Shown: positions 16,935-25,395, numbered from the stretch's first letter. The stretch: 64,000 nucleotides of DNA from Azospirillum oryzae (GCF_900177515.1 NZ_FXAK01000007.1:2216501-2280500), one strand, 5' to 3'. Notes: generated from the letters alone by a model not told the origin. Made by a program: numbers and translations.

Positions 16935-17912
16935 TCAGCGGAAATTGTCGGTGCTGCGGTTCATCAGGTGGATGAAGACGTCTTCCAGCGTCGGCTCCGT
17001 CGCGGTGATCCGCAGCGCCGGCTGTCCAGTCCCCGGCTCTCCAGTCCCCGACTCTCCAGTCCAGGGAGCGAGCGCCCGGTCAAGCGCCGCGGGGTCCATG
17101 CCGCTGACATGCAGGCGGCTGCCGAAGACCGCGACCATCTCCACCCCCGGCTGTCCTTCCAGCGCCGCGGCGATGCGGTGCAGACCGTTGCCGGCGACCA
17201 GACGGGTGTGCAGGCCCGAATCGGCGACGACCTGATCGACCGTCCCGTGGGTCATCAGCGTCCCATAGGCGATGTAGGCGATGCGGTGGCAGCGTTCCGC
17301 CTCGTCCATGTAGTGGGTGCTGACCAGCACCGTCAGCCCTTCCCCGGCCAGCCGGTGGATCTCGTCCCAGAATTCCCGCCGCGCCTTGGGATCGACGCCC
17401 GCCGTCGGCTCGTCCAGCAGCAGAAGCTTCGGTTCGTGCAGGATGCAGGCGGCCAGCGCCAGACGCTGCTTCCAGCCGCCCGACAATTCCCCCGCCAGCT
17501 GCGTGCGGCGGTTGGACAGCCCCAGCCGGTCCAGCGCCTCATCCACCCGGCGGCGGCGGTCGGGCAGACCATACATGCGGGCGACGAAATCCAGATTCTC
17601 GGCGATGCTCAGATCCTCCCAGAAGCTGAACTTCTGGGTCATGTAGCCGACCTGCCGCTTGATCGCCGCGCTCTGCCGCCGGATGTCGAGGCCCAGGCAG
17701 GTGCCCTCTCCCGCATCGGGGGTCAGCAGACCGCACAGCAGCCGGATCGTCGTGGTCTTGCCCGACCCGTTCGGGCCGAGGAAGCCGTAGATCTCCCCGG
17801 TCTCCACCCGGATCGACACATCGTCGACCACGGTCTTGCTGCCGAAGCGCTTGACCAGCCCGCGCACGTCGATGGCGGGAGTGCCGGCGGCGGGAGTGCC
17901 TACCTCCGTCAT
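16935..17912 (-). CDS. ABC exporter ATP-binding protein
   Basis: The 325-residue cytoplasmic ATPase has Walker A GPNGSGKTT (about residues 44-52), the signature LSGGWKQRL (about 146-154), Walker B LLLLDEPTAGVDP (about 165-177) and the switch His in STHYMDEAER. The GSGKTTTIRLLCGLLTPDAG pattern and the C-terminal extra domain are typical of ABC-2 drug or polysaccharide exporters (YbhF/DrrA type). It overlaps the upstream membrane-fusion gene by four bases. The ABC-2 permease that should follow is missing: the next gene downstream is convergent and unrelated. The tail has a short repeat of TGESGTGEPGTGQP. Confidence 0.88.
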   Translation of the reverse strand: MTEVGTPAAGTPAIDVRGLVKRFGSKTVVDDVSIRVETGEIYGFLGPNGSGKTTTIRLLCGLLTPDAGEGTCLGLDIRRQSAAIKRQVGYMTQKFSFWEDLSIAENLDFVARMYGLPDRRRRVDEALDRLGLSNRRTQLAGELSGGWKQRLALAACILHEPKLLLLDEPTAGVDPKARREFWDEIHRLAGEGLTVLVSTHYMDEAERCHRIAYIAYGTLMTHGTVDQVVADSGLHTRLVAGNGLHRIAAALEGQPGVEMVAVFGSRLHVSGMDPAALDRALAPWTGESGTGEPGTGQPALRITATEPTLEDVFIHLMNRSTDNFR

Positions 17913-18877
17913 TGCCCCGCCCCCGCCGGCCAGACATCGACCGGCAGGCCGGGGTTCAGCGGCCGGTCCGGCACCGCCTCCACCCGGAAGACCAGTTTCT
18001 CGCGGCTGCCGACGCTGTAGATCACCGGCGGCGTGTATTCCGCCTGGGAGGCGACCCGCGTCACCCGCGCCGAAAGGCCGGGCGGGCATCCGTCGCAGCG
18101 CACCGACAGGGTTCCCCCCGGCGCCACCCCCGTCATGGCGGTTTCCGGTACGAACAGCACCAGCTTCACCCGCTCCGGCGGCAGCAGCGACACCACCGGC
18201 GAGCCGGCCGGCACCCATTCGCCGGGATTGTAGAGCGTATCCTCCACCAGGGCCCCCGCCGGGGCGACGGGCGCCAGATCGGCCAGCCGGCGCTCCGCCT
18301 GGGCCAATGCCGCCTCCGCCTGGGTCACCGCCTCGTCGGCCGCCCGCAACTGGTCCGGACGGGCGGGCAGCGCCGCGACCGCCAACTGCGCCTCCGCCTC
18401 CGCCATTTGGCCGCGGTCGCGGTCATAGGCGGCAAGGGCCTGATCGAGCTTGTCGGGAGAGGAGACCTTGCGGGCGACCAATTCCCTCTGGCGGGCCAGT
18501 TCGGCGGTGGAATAGCGCAGAGCCGCTTCCGCCCGCGCCTTCTGTGCGGCCAGAACCGCCACCTCCTGCGGCCGTTTGCCGGTGGCGAGGTCGGCGCGTT
18601 GCGCCCGCGCCTGGGCCAGCGCCGCGGCCAGCCGATCGCGCTCCGCCGTCGCGGTGGCGCGGTCGATGGCGAACAGCGGCGCCCCGGTCGCCACCTGGGT
18701 GCCGCGGGTGACCGACAGCCTTTCCAGCATGCCGGCGCTAGGGGCGGCGATGCGCAGATACTCTCCCTCCACATAGCCATGGGCGAGCGGCGGCGGCCCG
18801 CCGGCCGCGACGGGCAGACCGACCGCCAGCGCGAGAGCTGTCAGCCCGTCCAAGATGGTCCCGAGAAAGCCGCTCAT
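17909..18877 (-). CDS. HlyD-family membrane fusion protein
   Basis: The 322-residue protein is a periplasmic adaptor (HlyD/YbhG type). It has an N-terminal membrane segment (about residues 9-27), a first beta-barrel/lipoyl half (YVEGEYLRIAAPSAGMLERL, about 34-53), and a long coiled-coil hairpin rich in Ala, Arg and Gln (about 70-215). A second lipoyl/barrel half follows (LVEDTLYNPGEWVPAGSPVVSLL). It would connect an inner-membrane exporter to an outer-membrane channel. The start overlaps the TetR gene stop by four bases, and its stop overlaps the ATPase start, so the three genes form one operon. Confidence 0.85.
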   Translation of the reverse strand: MSGFLGTILDGLTALALAVGLPVAAGGPPPLAHGYVEGEYLRIAAPSAGMLERLSVTRGTQVATGAPLFAIDRATATAERDRLAAALAQARAQRADLATGKRPQEVAVLAAQKARAEAALRYSTAELARQRELVARKVSSPDKLDQALAAYDRDRGQMAEAEAQLAVAALPARPDQLRAADEAVTQAEAALAQAERRLADLAPVAPAGALVEDTLYNPGEWVPAGSPVVSLLPPERVKLVLFVPETAMTGVAPGGTLSVRCDGCPPGLSARVTRVASQAEYTPPVIYSVGSREKLVFRVEAVPDRPLNPGLPVDVWPAGAGQ

Positions 18878-19566
18878 GGCGCGCCCTCCCCTGAATCCTG
18901 CAGCAGCACCCGGCGCAAATTGTCGATGTGGATTTCCACCAGCGCCGTCACCTCCAGCGGCGGCTCGCCATCGACACCGTCGAAGGAGGTCCGCCACACC
19001 GCGCTCATCAGCAGCGGCGCCACGATCAGGCGCACCGTGGGATCGACGGCCACGGGGCGGAACTCGCCATTCTCGACTCCCCGCCGAAGCAGGGCAGCCA
19101 GCAAGCCGAAGCCGCGGCGGATCACCTCGCGGTGGTAGAAGGCGGCAAGCTCCGGGAAATTGCCGGCCTCGGCGATCACCAGCCGTGGGATGACGGCCAT
19201 GCGGGTTGTCGCGATCAGCCGCGCCACCATGCGCAGCAGCCGCTCCAGCACCGGAAAGCAGGGTCCCCCGGCCGCGGCGACCAACGCTTCGGCCTGCTGC
19301 AGGTTGGGCAGGATGGCGGCACGGATCACCGCCTTGAACAGCTCGTCCTTGCTGGGAAAGTAGAGATAGAGCGTGCCCTTGCTGACGCCGGCGCGGGCCG
19401 CCACCTCCTCCAGCCTCGCGGCGGCGAAACCGCGTTCGGCGAAGACATCCATCGCGGCGGCAACGATCTCCTGCGGGCGGGCCTCCTTGCGGCGGCGCCA
19501 GCGCGGCGGGTCGCCGGGCGGCACAGGGTCGGGATCGGAGTGTGGACCGGGCTGGCGGGAGGGCAT
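18874..19566 (-). CDS. TetR-family regulator of the efflux operon
   Basis: The 230-residue protein has the TetR DNA-binding domain: EIVAAAMDVFAERGFAAARLEEVAARAGVSKGTLYLYFPSKDELF spans about residues 33-77. A helical ligand-binding domain follows. An extra Pro/Arg-rich stretch precedes the DNA-binding domain (residues 1-28). It is the first gene of the operon with the membrane fusion protein and ATPase. A near-perfect palindrome lies 15 bases upstream of its start, so it very probably represses its own operon until an effector, likely an exported compound, binds. Confidence 0.9.
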   Translation of the reverse strand: MPSRQPGPHSDPDPVPPGDPPRWRRRKEARPQEIVAAAMDVFAERGFAAARLEEVAARAGVSKGTLYLYFPSKDELFKAVIRAAILPNLQQAEALVAAAGGPCFPVLERLLRMVARLIATTRMAVIPRLVIAEAGNFPELAAFYHREVIRRGFGLLAALLRRGVENGEFRPVAVDPTVRLIVAPLLMSAVWRTSFDGVDGEPPLEVTALVEIHIDNLRRVLLQDSGEGAP

Positions 19567-19581
19567 GGCTCGCCCCTTTTT

Positions 19582-19601
19582 ATAACTGACCAGTCAGTTA
19601 T
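19582..19601. promoter_or_regulatory. TetR operator palindrome
   Basis: ATAACTGACCAGTCAGTTAT has two 9-base arms that are perfect inverted repeats around a two-base centre. It lies directly upstream of the TetR gene start, the expected site for autorepression. Confidence 0.85.
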
Positions 19602-19917
19602 TAACATGATTCGGCCCTTCCACCAATGGCCAAGGTCATTGTGCGACGCAGCAGAATCTATGCAAAAGGTCTTGCCTTTCGGCGAGCAGTCACGGACACT
19701 TTCCACCGGCTGGCCGCGTACGAACAGAGTCGCGGCCATCCCCGGCCCGGACGGCGGGCTCCAAAACAGGGCATGAACGGCGTGGCCGGACCAACGGTCG
19801 CCGCGGTTTTCGGGAGGTACGGTTCAAGGCGCAGACGCCGGGACCCGATGCATTGCGATGCCTGGACCCATCCGTCCGGCCCATGCCCGGGCCCCCTGCC
19901 GAGCAAGGGGATCGATC
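19602..19917 (+). other. Region upstream of nifA
   Basis: About 315 bases lie between the TetR operator and nifA. I see neither a -24/-12 sigma-54 promoter nor a TGT-N10-ACA NifA site here, so nifA is probably read from a sigma-70-type promoter that I could not place. An AAGGGG ribosome-binding site precedes the nifA ATG. No convincing gene is present. Confidence 0.5.
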
Positions 19918-21834
19918 ATGCCGAGTGCTGCCCAGTCCGCGTCATCCTCCAGCCTGGAGCTGCTGACGATCTACGAGGTCAGCAAGATCCTCGGGTCGTC
20001 GCTCGATCTGGAACAGACCCTGCGCGAGGTGCTGCGCGCGCTGTCCTATCAGCTGCAGATGCATCGCGGCCGGGTCTATCTCCAGGGCGAGGACGGGGCT
20101 CTGCGGCTCGTCGCCGCACAAGGACTGCCGAAGGACTCGCCGGCGCAGGAGATCGACTATAACCAGGGCGAAGGCATCAGCGGCCGCATCCTGAAGACCG
20201 GCATGCCGGCCGTCGTTCCCAACCTGGCGGAAGAGCCGCTGTTCAACAACCGCTCCGGCGGACGCGACGATCTGGACGAACAGGTGGCCTCGCTGGTCGG
20301 CGTGCCGATCAAGGCCGCCGGCACCGTCATCGGCGTGCTGACCATCGACCGCATCTCCGACGACGGCCCCAGCGGCCATTTCGGCTCCGACGTCCGATTC
20401 CTGACCATGGTCGCCAACCTGATCGGCCAGACCGTGCGCCTGCACCGGACGGTGGCGGAGGAGCGGCGCTTCATGATGCGCGAGACCTTCCGCGTCCAGA
20501 AGGAGCTGCGGCCGGTGGTGGCCCCCGTCAACGACGTGGTCTGCACCAGCCCGAACATGGTCGACGTGCTGGCCCAGGTGCACCGGGTGGCGCCCTTCAA
20601 GTCGACCGTGCTGATCCGCGGCGAGAGCGGCACCGGCAAGGAGCTGATCGCGCGCGCCATCCACAACCTGTCGCCGCGCAAGGACGCCCCCTTCATCCGC
20701 GTCAACTGCGCCGCCCTGCCCGAATCGCTTCTGGAGTCGGAGCTGTTCGGCCACGAGAAGGGCTCCTTCACCGGCGCGCAGAAGGACCACAAGGGCCGGT
20801 TCGAACTGGCGTCGGGCGGCACGCTGTTCCTGGACGAGATCGGCGATATCTCCTCCAACTTCCAAGCCAAGCTGCTGCGCGTGCTGCAGGAGCAGGAGTT
20901 CGAGCGGGTCGGCGGGTCGAAGACGATCAAGACCGACGTGCGGCTGATCTGCGCCACCAACCTGAATCTGGAGGAGGCGGTCGGCCACGGCAAGTTCCGC
21001 GCCGATTTGTATTTCCGCATCAACGTGGTGACGATCCACCTGCCGCCGCTGCGCGAGCGGCGCGGCGACATCGCCACGCTGGCCAAGCACTTCGTCGCCA
21101 AGTTCGGCCGCGACAACGGCCTGAACCTGGACATCGCCGCGGAGGCACTGGAGGTGCTGAACCGCTGCACCTGGCCCGGCAACGTGCGCGAGCTGGAGAA
21201 CTGCATCGAGCGCGCGGCGACCCAGTGCCGCAACGGCACCATCCGGGTGCCCGACCTGTCCTGCAGCATGAATCTCTGCAATTCGTCGGTGCTGTTCCAG
21301 TACCGCACCATGGGTGCCGCCGTGGGCGGGCTGGCCCCGTCGATGAGCGGGACCCCCACCAACCCGGCGGCCGGCAATCCGGGGGTGGGCAACCCGGCGC
21401 AGGGGAGGGCTCAGCCGGCCCCCATGAACGGATCCGCCATGCCGCCGGCCGTGCCGGCCCCCGCCAACGGCGCCCCGAACGGCGCCCCCAATGGTGCACA
21501 ATGGCCCGCCTGCGCGTCCGGCTGCGGGGCTGGGCCGATGCCGGTCTGCGGCGCCTCCAAGCCGCTGCCGCCCTCGGCCATCGTTCCCCTGCCCGCCCCC
21601 CAGCCCGCGGTGTCCGCCCCGCCGATACCCTCCGCGCCGGCGCCGCAGCCGGCAGCCGCCGGCCCCGACCTGCCGTTGGACGAGCCCGAGTCGGGTCCGT
21701 TGCGCGACCGCCTGGTCTGGGCGATGGAACGGACGGGCTGGGTCCAGGCCAAGGCCGCCCGCCTGCTGGGCATGACGACGCGACAGGTGAGCTACGCGCT
21801 GCGCAAGTACAACATCGAGATCAAGAGATTCTAG
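19918..21834 (+). CDS. nifA: NifA, sigma-54-dependent activator of nitrogen fixation genes
   Basis: NifA opens sigma-54 promoters of nif operons. The 638-residue protein has a GAF sensor domain (about 25-180) and an AAA+ domain (about 205-440) with Walker A GESGTGKE (235-242), Walker B GTLFLDEIGD (301-310) and the sigma-54 contact loop as GSFTGA (282-287) rather than the common GAFTGA. The cysteines C417, C429, C449 and C454 give C-x11-C-x19-C-x4-C, the oxygen-sensitive arrangement of alphaproteobacterial NifA. A long Pro/Ala/Asn-rich linker (about 455-590) holds three further cysteines (532, 536, 544). The Fis-type helix-turn-helix is at about 597-632. The ATG at 19918 follows AAGGGG. Regulation by fixed nitrogen through GAF and GlnB is known in Azospirillum. 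Confidence 0.97.
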   Translation: MPSAAQSASSSSLELLTIYEVSKILGSSLDLEQTLREVLRALSYQLQMHRGRVYLQGEDGALRLVAAQGLPKDSPAQEIDYNQGEGISGRILKTGMPAVVPNLAEEPLFNNRSGGRDDLDEQVASLVGVPIKAAGTVIGVLTIDRISDDGPSGHFGSDVRFLTMVANLIGQTVRLHRTVAEERRFMMRETFRVQKELRPVVAPVNDVVCTSPNMVDVLAQVHRVAPFKSTVLIRGESGTGKELIARAIHNLSPRKDAPFIRVNCAALPESLLESELFGHEKGSFTGAQKDHKGRFELASGGTLFLDEIGDISSNFQAKLLRVLQEQEFERVGGSKTIKTDVRLICATNLNLEEAVGHGKFRADLYFRINVVTIHLPPLRERRGDIATLAKHFVAKFGRDNGLNLDIAAEALEVLNRCTWPGNVRELENCIERAATQCRNGTIRVPDLSCSMNLCNSSVLFQYRTMGAAVGGLAPSMSGTPTNPAAGNPGVGNPAQGRAQPAPMNGSAMPPAVPAPANGAPNGAPNGAQWPACASGCGAGPMPVCGASKPLPPSAIVPLPAPQPAVSAPPIPSAPAPQPAAAGPDLPLDEPESGPLRDRLVWAMERTGWVQAKAARLLGMTTRQVSYALRKYNIEIKRF

Positions 21835-21905
21835 GAATCGGGCGAAGCTCCCTCTCCGTCACACCTCGCCGCGATTTCGTGCTACCCTGACGGGCCCTCG
21901 GATCG

Positions 21906-22835
21906 ATGGCGCGTTCCCCGTTCCAACGGATCTCCGTTTTGCCTTCGCTTGAAAAACCCCTTGCCCTGCTGTTCGTCGACATCGCCGACAGCACGATGCT
22001 GTACGAGCGAATCGGCAACGCCACCGCCGCGGCGCTGACGCAGCGGGTGCTGACCCATCTGCGCCGGCTGGTGGAAGAGCAGCGCGGCGGCGTCATCAAG
22101 AGCCTGGGCGACGGGCTGCTCGCCGCCTTCCCGGTATGCGACGACAGCGCCCGCGCCGCCTGCGCGATGATCGGCATCCAGGACCAGCACGGGATGCGCC
22201 TGCGCGTCGGCATCCATTTCGGTACGGTGATCGAAGGGGTGGGCGACCTGTACGGCGACGCCTGCAACGTGGCGGCAAGGGTGCAGCAGATCGCCCGGCC
22301 GGGCGAGATCCTGGCGACCCAGGCGCTGGTCGACGGCCTGTCGCCGGACCTGCGGGGCCGGACCAAGCCGCTGAGCAACGTGGCGATGAAGGGCAAGGCC
22401 GCGCCGATCCGCGTCCACCAGATCCGCACCGACGACGAGGCCGACGACGCCATCGAAAGCACCACGCTGGGCTTCTCCCTGGTGCCGGCGGCTAGCCGAA
22501 GCATGGTGACGCTGCACCTCTCCTACCGCGGGCAGGACATCACGATGAGCAGCGCCCTGCCCCGCGTCACCATCGGCCGGGAGGACAGCAGCGGCCTGCG
22601 CATCGCCTCGCGCCAGACCTCGCGCCAGCATGCGGTGATCGATTTCACCCGCGAAAGCTTCCTGCTGACCGACCATTCCACCAACGGCACCTACATCCGC
22701 AGCGGCGGGTCGCCACCGGTGGTGCTGCGCCGCGATTCGACCAAGCTGGTCGGCAGCGGCCTGATCGGCTTCGGGGCGGAGGCGCTGGACGAGAGCCAGG
22801 ACCATGTCGTCGCCTTCCGCGGCGAACTGGCCTGA
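21906..22835 (+). CDS. Class III nucleotide cyclase domain fused to FHA domain
   Basis: The 309-residue soluble protein joins a class III adenylate/guanylate cyclase domain (about residues 17-185) to a C-terminal forkhead-associated domain (about 215-300). The cyclase part has LALLFVDIADSTMLYERIGN, with the first metal-binding Asp, then GGVIKSLGDGLLAAF, with the second, and RVGIHFGTVIEGVGDLYGDACNVAARVQ. The FHA part has VTIGREDSSGLRIASRQTSRQHAVI and DHSTNGTYI, the phosphothreonine-binding residues. It lies between nifA and the nifB promoter region on the same strand, about 70 bases after nifA. A signalling role linked to nitrogen fixation is possible but not shown by the sequence. Confidence 0.85.
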   Translation: MARSPFQRISVLPSLEKPLALLFVDIADSTMLYERIGNATAAALTQRVLTHLRRLVEEQRGGVIKSLGDGLLAAFPVCDDSARAACAMIGIQDQHGMRLRVGIHFGTVIEGVGDLYGDACNVAARVQQIARPGEILATQALVDGLSPDLRGRTKPLSNVAMKGKAAPIRVHQIRTDDEADDAIESTTLGFSLVPAASRSMVTLHLSYRGQDITMSSALPRVTIGREDSSGLRIASRQTSRQHAVIDFTRESFLLTDHSTNGTYIRSGGSPPVVLRRDSTKLVGSGLIGFGAEALDESQDHVVAFRGELA

Positions 22836-22841
22836 CCGGTT

Positions 22842-22857
22842 TGTCGGCACCCCGACA
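22842..22857 (+). promoter_or_regulatory. NifA upstream activator site 1 for nifB
   Basis: TGT-CGGCACCCCG-ACA matches the NifA site TGT-N10-ACA exactly, about 110 bases before the -24/-12 promoter. Confidence 0.8.
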
Positions 22858-22880
22858 AAGCCCCTTGCCGCACCCGCCAT

Positions 22881-22896
22881 TGTCGCAATGACGACA
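22881..22896 (+). promoter_or_regulatory. NifA upstream activator site 2 for nifB
   Basis: TGT-CGCAATGACG-ACA is a second exact TGT-N10-ACA site, 39 bases downstream of the first. Confidence 0.8.
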
Positions 22897-22953
22897 GCGT
22901 CCGCGACGCCGACAAATCCCGGCAAGCCGTTGTAATTCCTGAATTCCCCGCTC

Positions 22954-22969
22954 TGGCCCCGAACTTGCT
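22954..22969 (+). promoter_or_regulatory. Sigma-54 (-24/-12) promoter of the nifB operon
   Basis: TGGCCC-N5-TTGCT fits the consensus TGGCAC-N5-TTGCA with one change in each half and the key GG and GC spaced correctly. It lies about 55 bases before nifB, downstream of two NifA sites. Confidence 0.8.
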
Positions 22970-23022
22970 TTTCCTCCATTCGTCCAACGGTGTCGTCCGG
23001 CACGGCAGGGAAGGAGTGGATG

Positions 23023-24585
23023 ATGAGCAACGTAATTTCGCTCGACAGCATCTTCGGGCTGGGGGAGCTGGCCCCGCCCGCGGCGATGCCGGCAGCGCCC
23101 GAGGCGGCGTCCGGCTGTTCGTCGTCGTCCTGCGGATCCTCCGACGGTCCGGCCGACATGGACCCGGCGGTGTGGGAGAAGGTGAAGAACCACCCCTGCT
23201 ATTCGGAAGAGGCGCATCACTATTTCGCCCGCATGCATGTCGCGGTCGCCCCGGCCTGCAACATCCAGTGCAACTACTGCAACCGCAAATACGATTGCTC
23301 GAACGAGAGCCGCCCGGGCGTGGTCTCCGAAAAGCTGACCCCCGATCAGGCGATCAAGAAGATCCTCGCCGTCGCCCAGGAAATCCCGCAGCTGTCGGTG
23401 ATCGGCATCGCCGGCCCCGGCGACAGTCTGGCGGCGAATGGCAGGAACACCTTCGCCACCTTCGAAATGCTGCAGAAGAAGGCGCCGGACCTGAAGCTGT
23501 GCCTGTCCACCAACGGTCTGGCCCTGCCCGACCATGTGGACACCATCGCGCAGTACAACATCGACCACGTCACCATCACCATCAACATGGTCGATCCGGA
23601 GGTCGGCGCGCAGATCTACCCGTGGATCTTCTACAAGCACAAGCGCTGGACCGGGCTGGACGCCGCCAAGATCCTGCACGAGCAGCAGATGCTGGGGCTG
23701 GAGATGCTGACCTCGCGCGGCATCCTGGTGAAGGTCAACTCCGTCATGATCCCGGGGGTCAACGACGATCACCTTCTGGAGGTGAACAAGGCGGTGAAGA
23801 GCCGCGGCGCTTTCCTGCACAACATCATGCCGCTGATCTCCGACCCCGCCCACGGCACCTATTTCGGCCTGAACGGCCAGCGTGGGCCGACCGCGCAGGA
23901 GCTGAAGGTGGTGCAGGACGCCTGCGAAGGCGGCGCCAAGCTGATGCGCCATTGCCGCCAGTGCCGCGCCGACGCCGTCGGCCTGCTGGGCGAGGACCGC
24001 GGCGAGGAGTTCACCGCCGAGAAGATCGAGGCGATGGGCGCCATCGACTATGACGACGAGGCCCGCCGCAGCTACCGCGAGCATGTCGAGGCCGAACGCG
24101 CCGGCCGCCACGCCTCCAAGGCCGCCGCCCAGGCCGATGTGCGGGACAGCGTCGGCACCGCCGTCGACCCGATCCTGATCGCCGTCGCCACCAAGGGCGG
24201 CGAGCGCATCAACGAGCATTTCGGCCACGCCAAGGAATTCCAGATCTACGAGGTCGGCCCGAACGGCGCCAAGTTCGTCGGCCACCGCCGCGTCGACCAG
24301 TATTGCGAGGGCGGCTCCGGCGACGTCGACACGCTGGACGGCGTGCTGGCGGCCATCAACGACTGCACCGCGGTGTTCGTCGCCAAGATCGGCGGCTGCC
24401 CGTCCAAATCGCTGGCCGATGCCGGGATCGAGCCGGTCGACCGCTTCGCCTTCGATTACATCGAGGAATCGGCGCTGGCCTACTTCAAGGACTACGCCGA
24501 GCGGCTCGGCCAGGGCGCCGTCCAGTCCCGCGCCGGCCAGGACGCGGTGATCCGCACCGGGGCGCTGACCGCGCGCCGCGCCTGA
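23023..24585 (+). CDS. nifB: NifB, radical SAM FeMo-cofactor precursor synthase
   Basis: NifB fuses two [4Fe-4S] clusters with a carbide from S-adenosylmethionine to build NifB-co, the core of FeMo-co. The 520-residue protein has the radical SAM motif C79-NIQ-C83-NY-C86 and further cluster cysteines (Cys90 region RKYDC, and CRQCRADAVG about 316-325). A C-terminal NifX/NafY-like domain begins near residue 375 (ILIAVATKGGERINEHFGHAKEF). The start is the second of two adjacent ATGs (23020 and 23023): it has six-base spacing from AAGGAG, against three for the first. The promoter region has two NifA sites and a -24/-12 element. fdxN follows after 49 bases. Confidence 0.97.
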   Translation: MSNVISLDSIFGLGELAPPAAMPAAPEAASGCSSSSCGSSDGPADMDPAVWEKVKNHPCYSEEAHHYFARMHVAVAPACNIQCNYCNRKYDCSNESRPGVVSEKLTPDQAIKKILAVAQEIPQLSVIGIAGPGDSLAANGRNTFATFEMLQKKAPDLKLCLSTNGLALPDHVDTIAQYNIDHVTITINMVDPEVGAQIYPWIFYKHKRWTGLDAAKILHEQQMLGLEMLTSRGILVKVNSVMIPGVNDDHLLEVNKAVKSRGAFLHNIMPLISDPAHGTYFGLNGQRGPTAQELKVVQDACEGGAKLMRHCRQCRADAVGLLGEDRGEEFTAEKIEAMGAIDYDDEARRSYREHVEAERAGRHASKAAAQADVRDSVGTAVDPILIAVATKGGERINEHFGHAKEFQIYEVGPNGAKFVGHRRVDQYCEGGSGDVDTLDGVLAAINDCTAVFVAKIGGCPSKSLADAGIEPVDRFAFDYIEESALAYFKDYAERLGQGAVQSRAGQDAVIRTGALTARRA

Positions 24586-24634
24586 CACCCCCTTTCCCCC
24601 TTCCACAGCCATCCCATCACCGAAGGAGAGAGCC

Positions 24635-24826
24635 ATGGCCTACAAGATCAAGTCCGCCGAATGCACCGTCTGCGGCGCCTGCGAGGCCGAGTGCCCGAAC
24701 GTCGCGATCAGCCTGAAGAAGGGCACCTACGTCATCGATCCGGCGAAGTGCACCGAATGCCAGGGCCAGTTCGACAGCCCGCAATGCGCCGCCGTCTGCC
24801 CGGCCGACTGCTGCGTCCCGGCGTGA
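24635..24826 (+). CDS. fdxN: 2[4Fe-4S] ferredoxin FdxN
   Basis: The 63-residue protein has two cluster motifs: CTVCGACEAECP (residues 10-21) and CTECQGQFDSPQCAAVCP (about 39-56). The second has the longer insertion typical of nif-linked ferredoxins. FdxN-type ferredoxins donate electrons in nitrogen fixation, including to NifB-dependent cofactor assembly. A strong GGAGAG site precedes the ATG. It is the second gene of the nifB operon. Confidence 0.93.
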   Translation: MAYKIKSAECTVCGACEAECPNVAISLKKGTYVIDPAKCTECQGQFDSPQCAAVCPADCCVPA

Positions 24827-24834
24827 TGTGAAAT

Positions 24835-24858
24835 CCCCTCCCTCCTGGTGGGGAGGGG
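24835..24858. other. Stem-loop between fdxN and the TPR gene
   Basis: CCCCTCCC and GGGAGGGG form an 8-base stem with an eight-base loop just after fdxN. No T-tract follows, so it more likely affects mRNA stability or partial read-through than full termination. Confidence 0.5.
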
Positions 24859-24879
24859 AAACCCCAGGAGCACCGCGCC

Positions 24880-25395
24880 ATGCTGGACGAGGTGGATGAG
24901 GACTGGCTCGCCCGCCGCTACTACGGCGGGGATCTTCCGCCCGAAGCGGAACGCTGCCTGCATCTGGCTGCCGCCAGCTATGCCGACAGCGGGGCGGCGC
25001 TCGCTCATCTCGCCCGCGCGGCGGAAGTCGCCCCCGGGCATCGCCTGGTCGATCTCGGCCATTACAAGTTCCACTTCTACAAGGCCAACCTCGCCCAGGC
25101 GCTGGTCTATGGCGAGCGCATGATCGGGCACGCCATGGCCGCGCTCGGCGTCAACCACACGGACTGGCGCAGCATCACCCCGGCCACCGCCGATTTCCGC
25201 GGGCTGGAGCCGGCGCCCCGCCTGTTCCTGTTCGCCCTGGTCGCCATCGGCTACCTGCTGCTGCGCACCGGCCAGCTCAATGCCGGACGGGAGGCGCTGA
25301 CCAAGGTCTGCGACCTCGACCCCGACGACCGCTTCGGCGCCGCCCGCCTGATCGCCGTCGCCGACCAGCATGAACTTGAGGAGGCCGACGCATGA
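24880..25395 (+). CDS. TPR-like protein of the nifB operon
   Basis: The 171-residue helical protein has tetratricopeptide-like repeats. The clearest is near the C-terminus, ALVAIGYLLLRTGQLNAGREALTKVCDLDPDDRFGA, with one earlier repeat around AALAHLARAAEVAPGHRLVDLGHYKFHFYKANLAQALVYGE. TPR proteins act as scaffolds, and genes like this recur next to nifB-fdxN in diazotrophs, but a specific function is not known to me. The ATG at 24880 follows AGGAG by nine bases. The stop overlaps the start of the LRV gene (ATGA at 25392-25395), so the two are translationally coupled and may work together. Confidence 0.75.
   Translation: MLDEVDEDWLARRYYGGDLPPEAERCLHLAAASYADSGAALAHLARAAEVAPGHRLVDLGHYKFHFYKANLAQALVYGERMIGHAMAALGVNHTDWRSITPATADFRGLEPAPRLFLFALVAIGYLLLRTGQLNAGREALTKVCDLDPDDRFGAARLIAVADQHELEEADA

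Noticed and set aside
19602..19917. Sigma-54 or NifA-site promoter for nifA itself
   Set aside because: No GG-N10-GC element with correct flanks and no TGT-N10-ACA was found in this stretch.
22645..24636. Minus-strand open frame of 663 residues over nifB
   Set aside because: It is antisense to nifB and to its promoter sites; composition is typical of a shadow frame.
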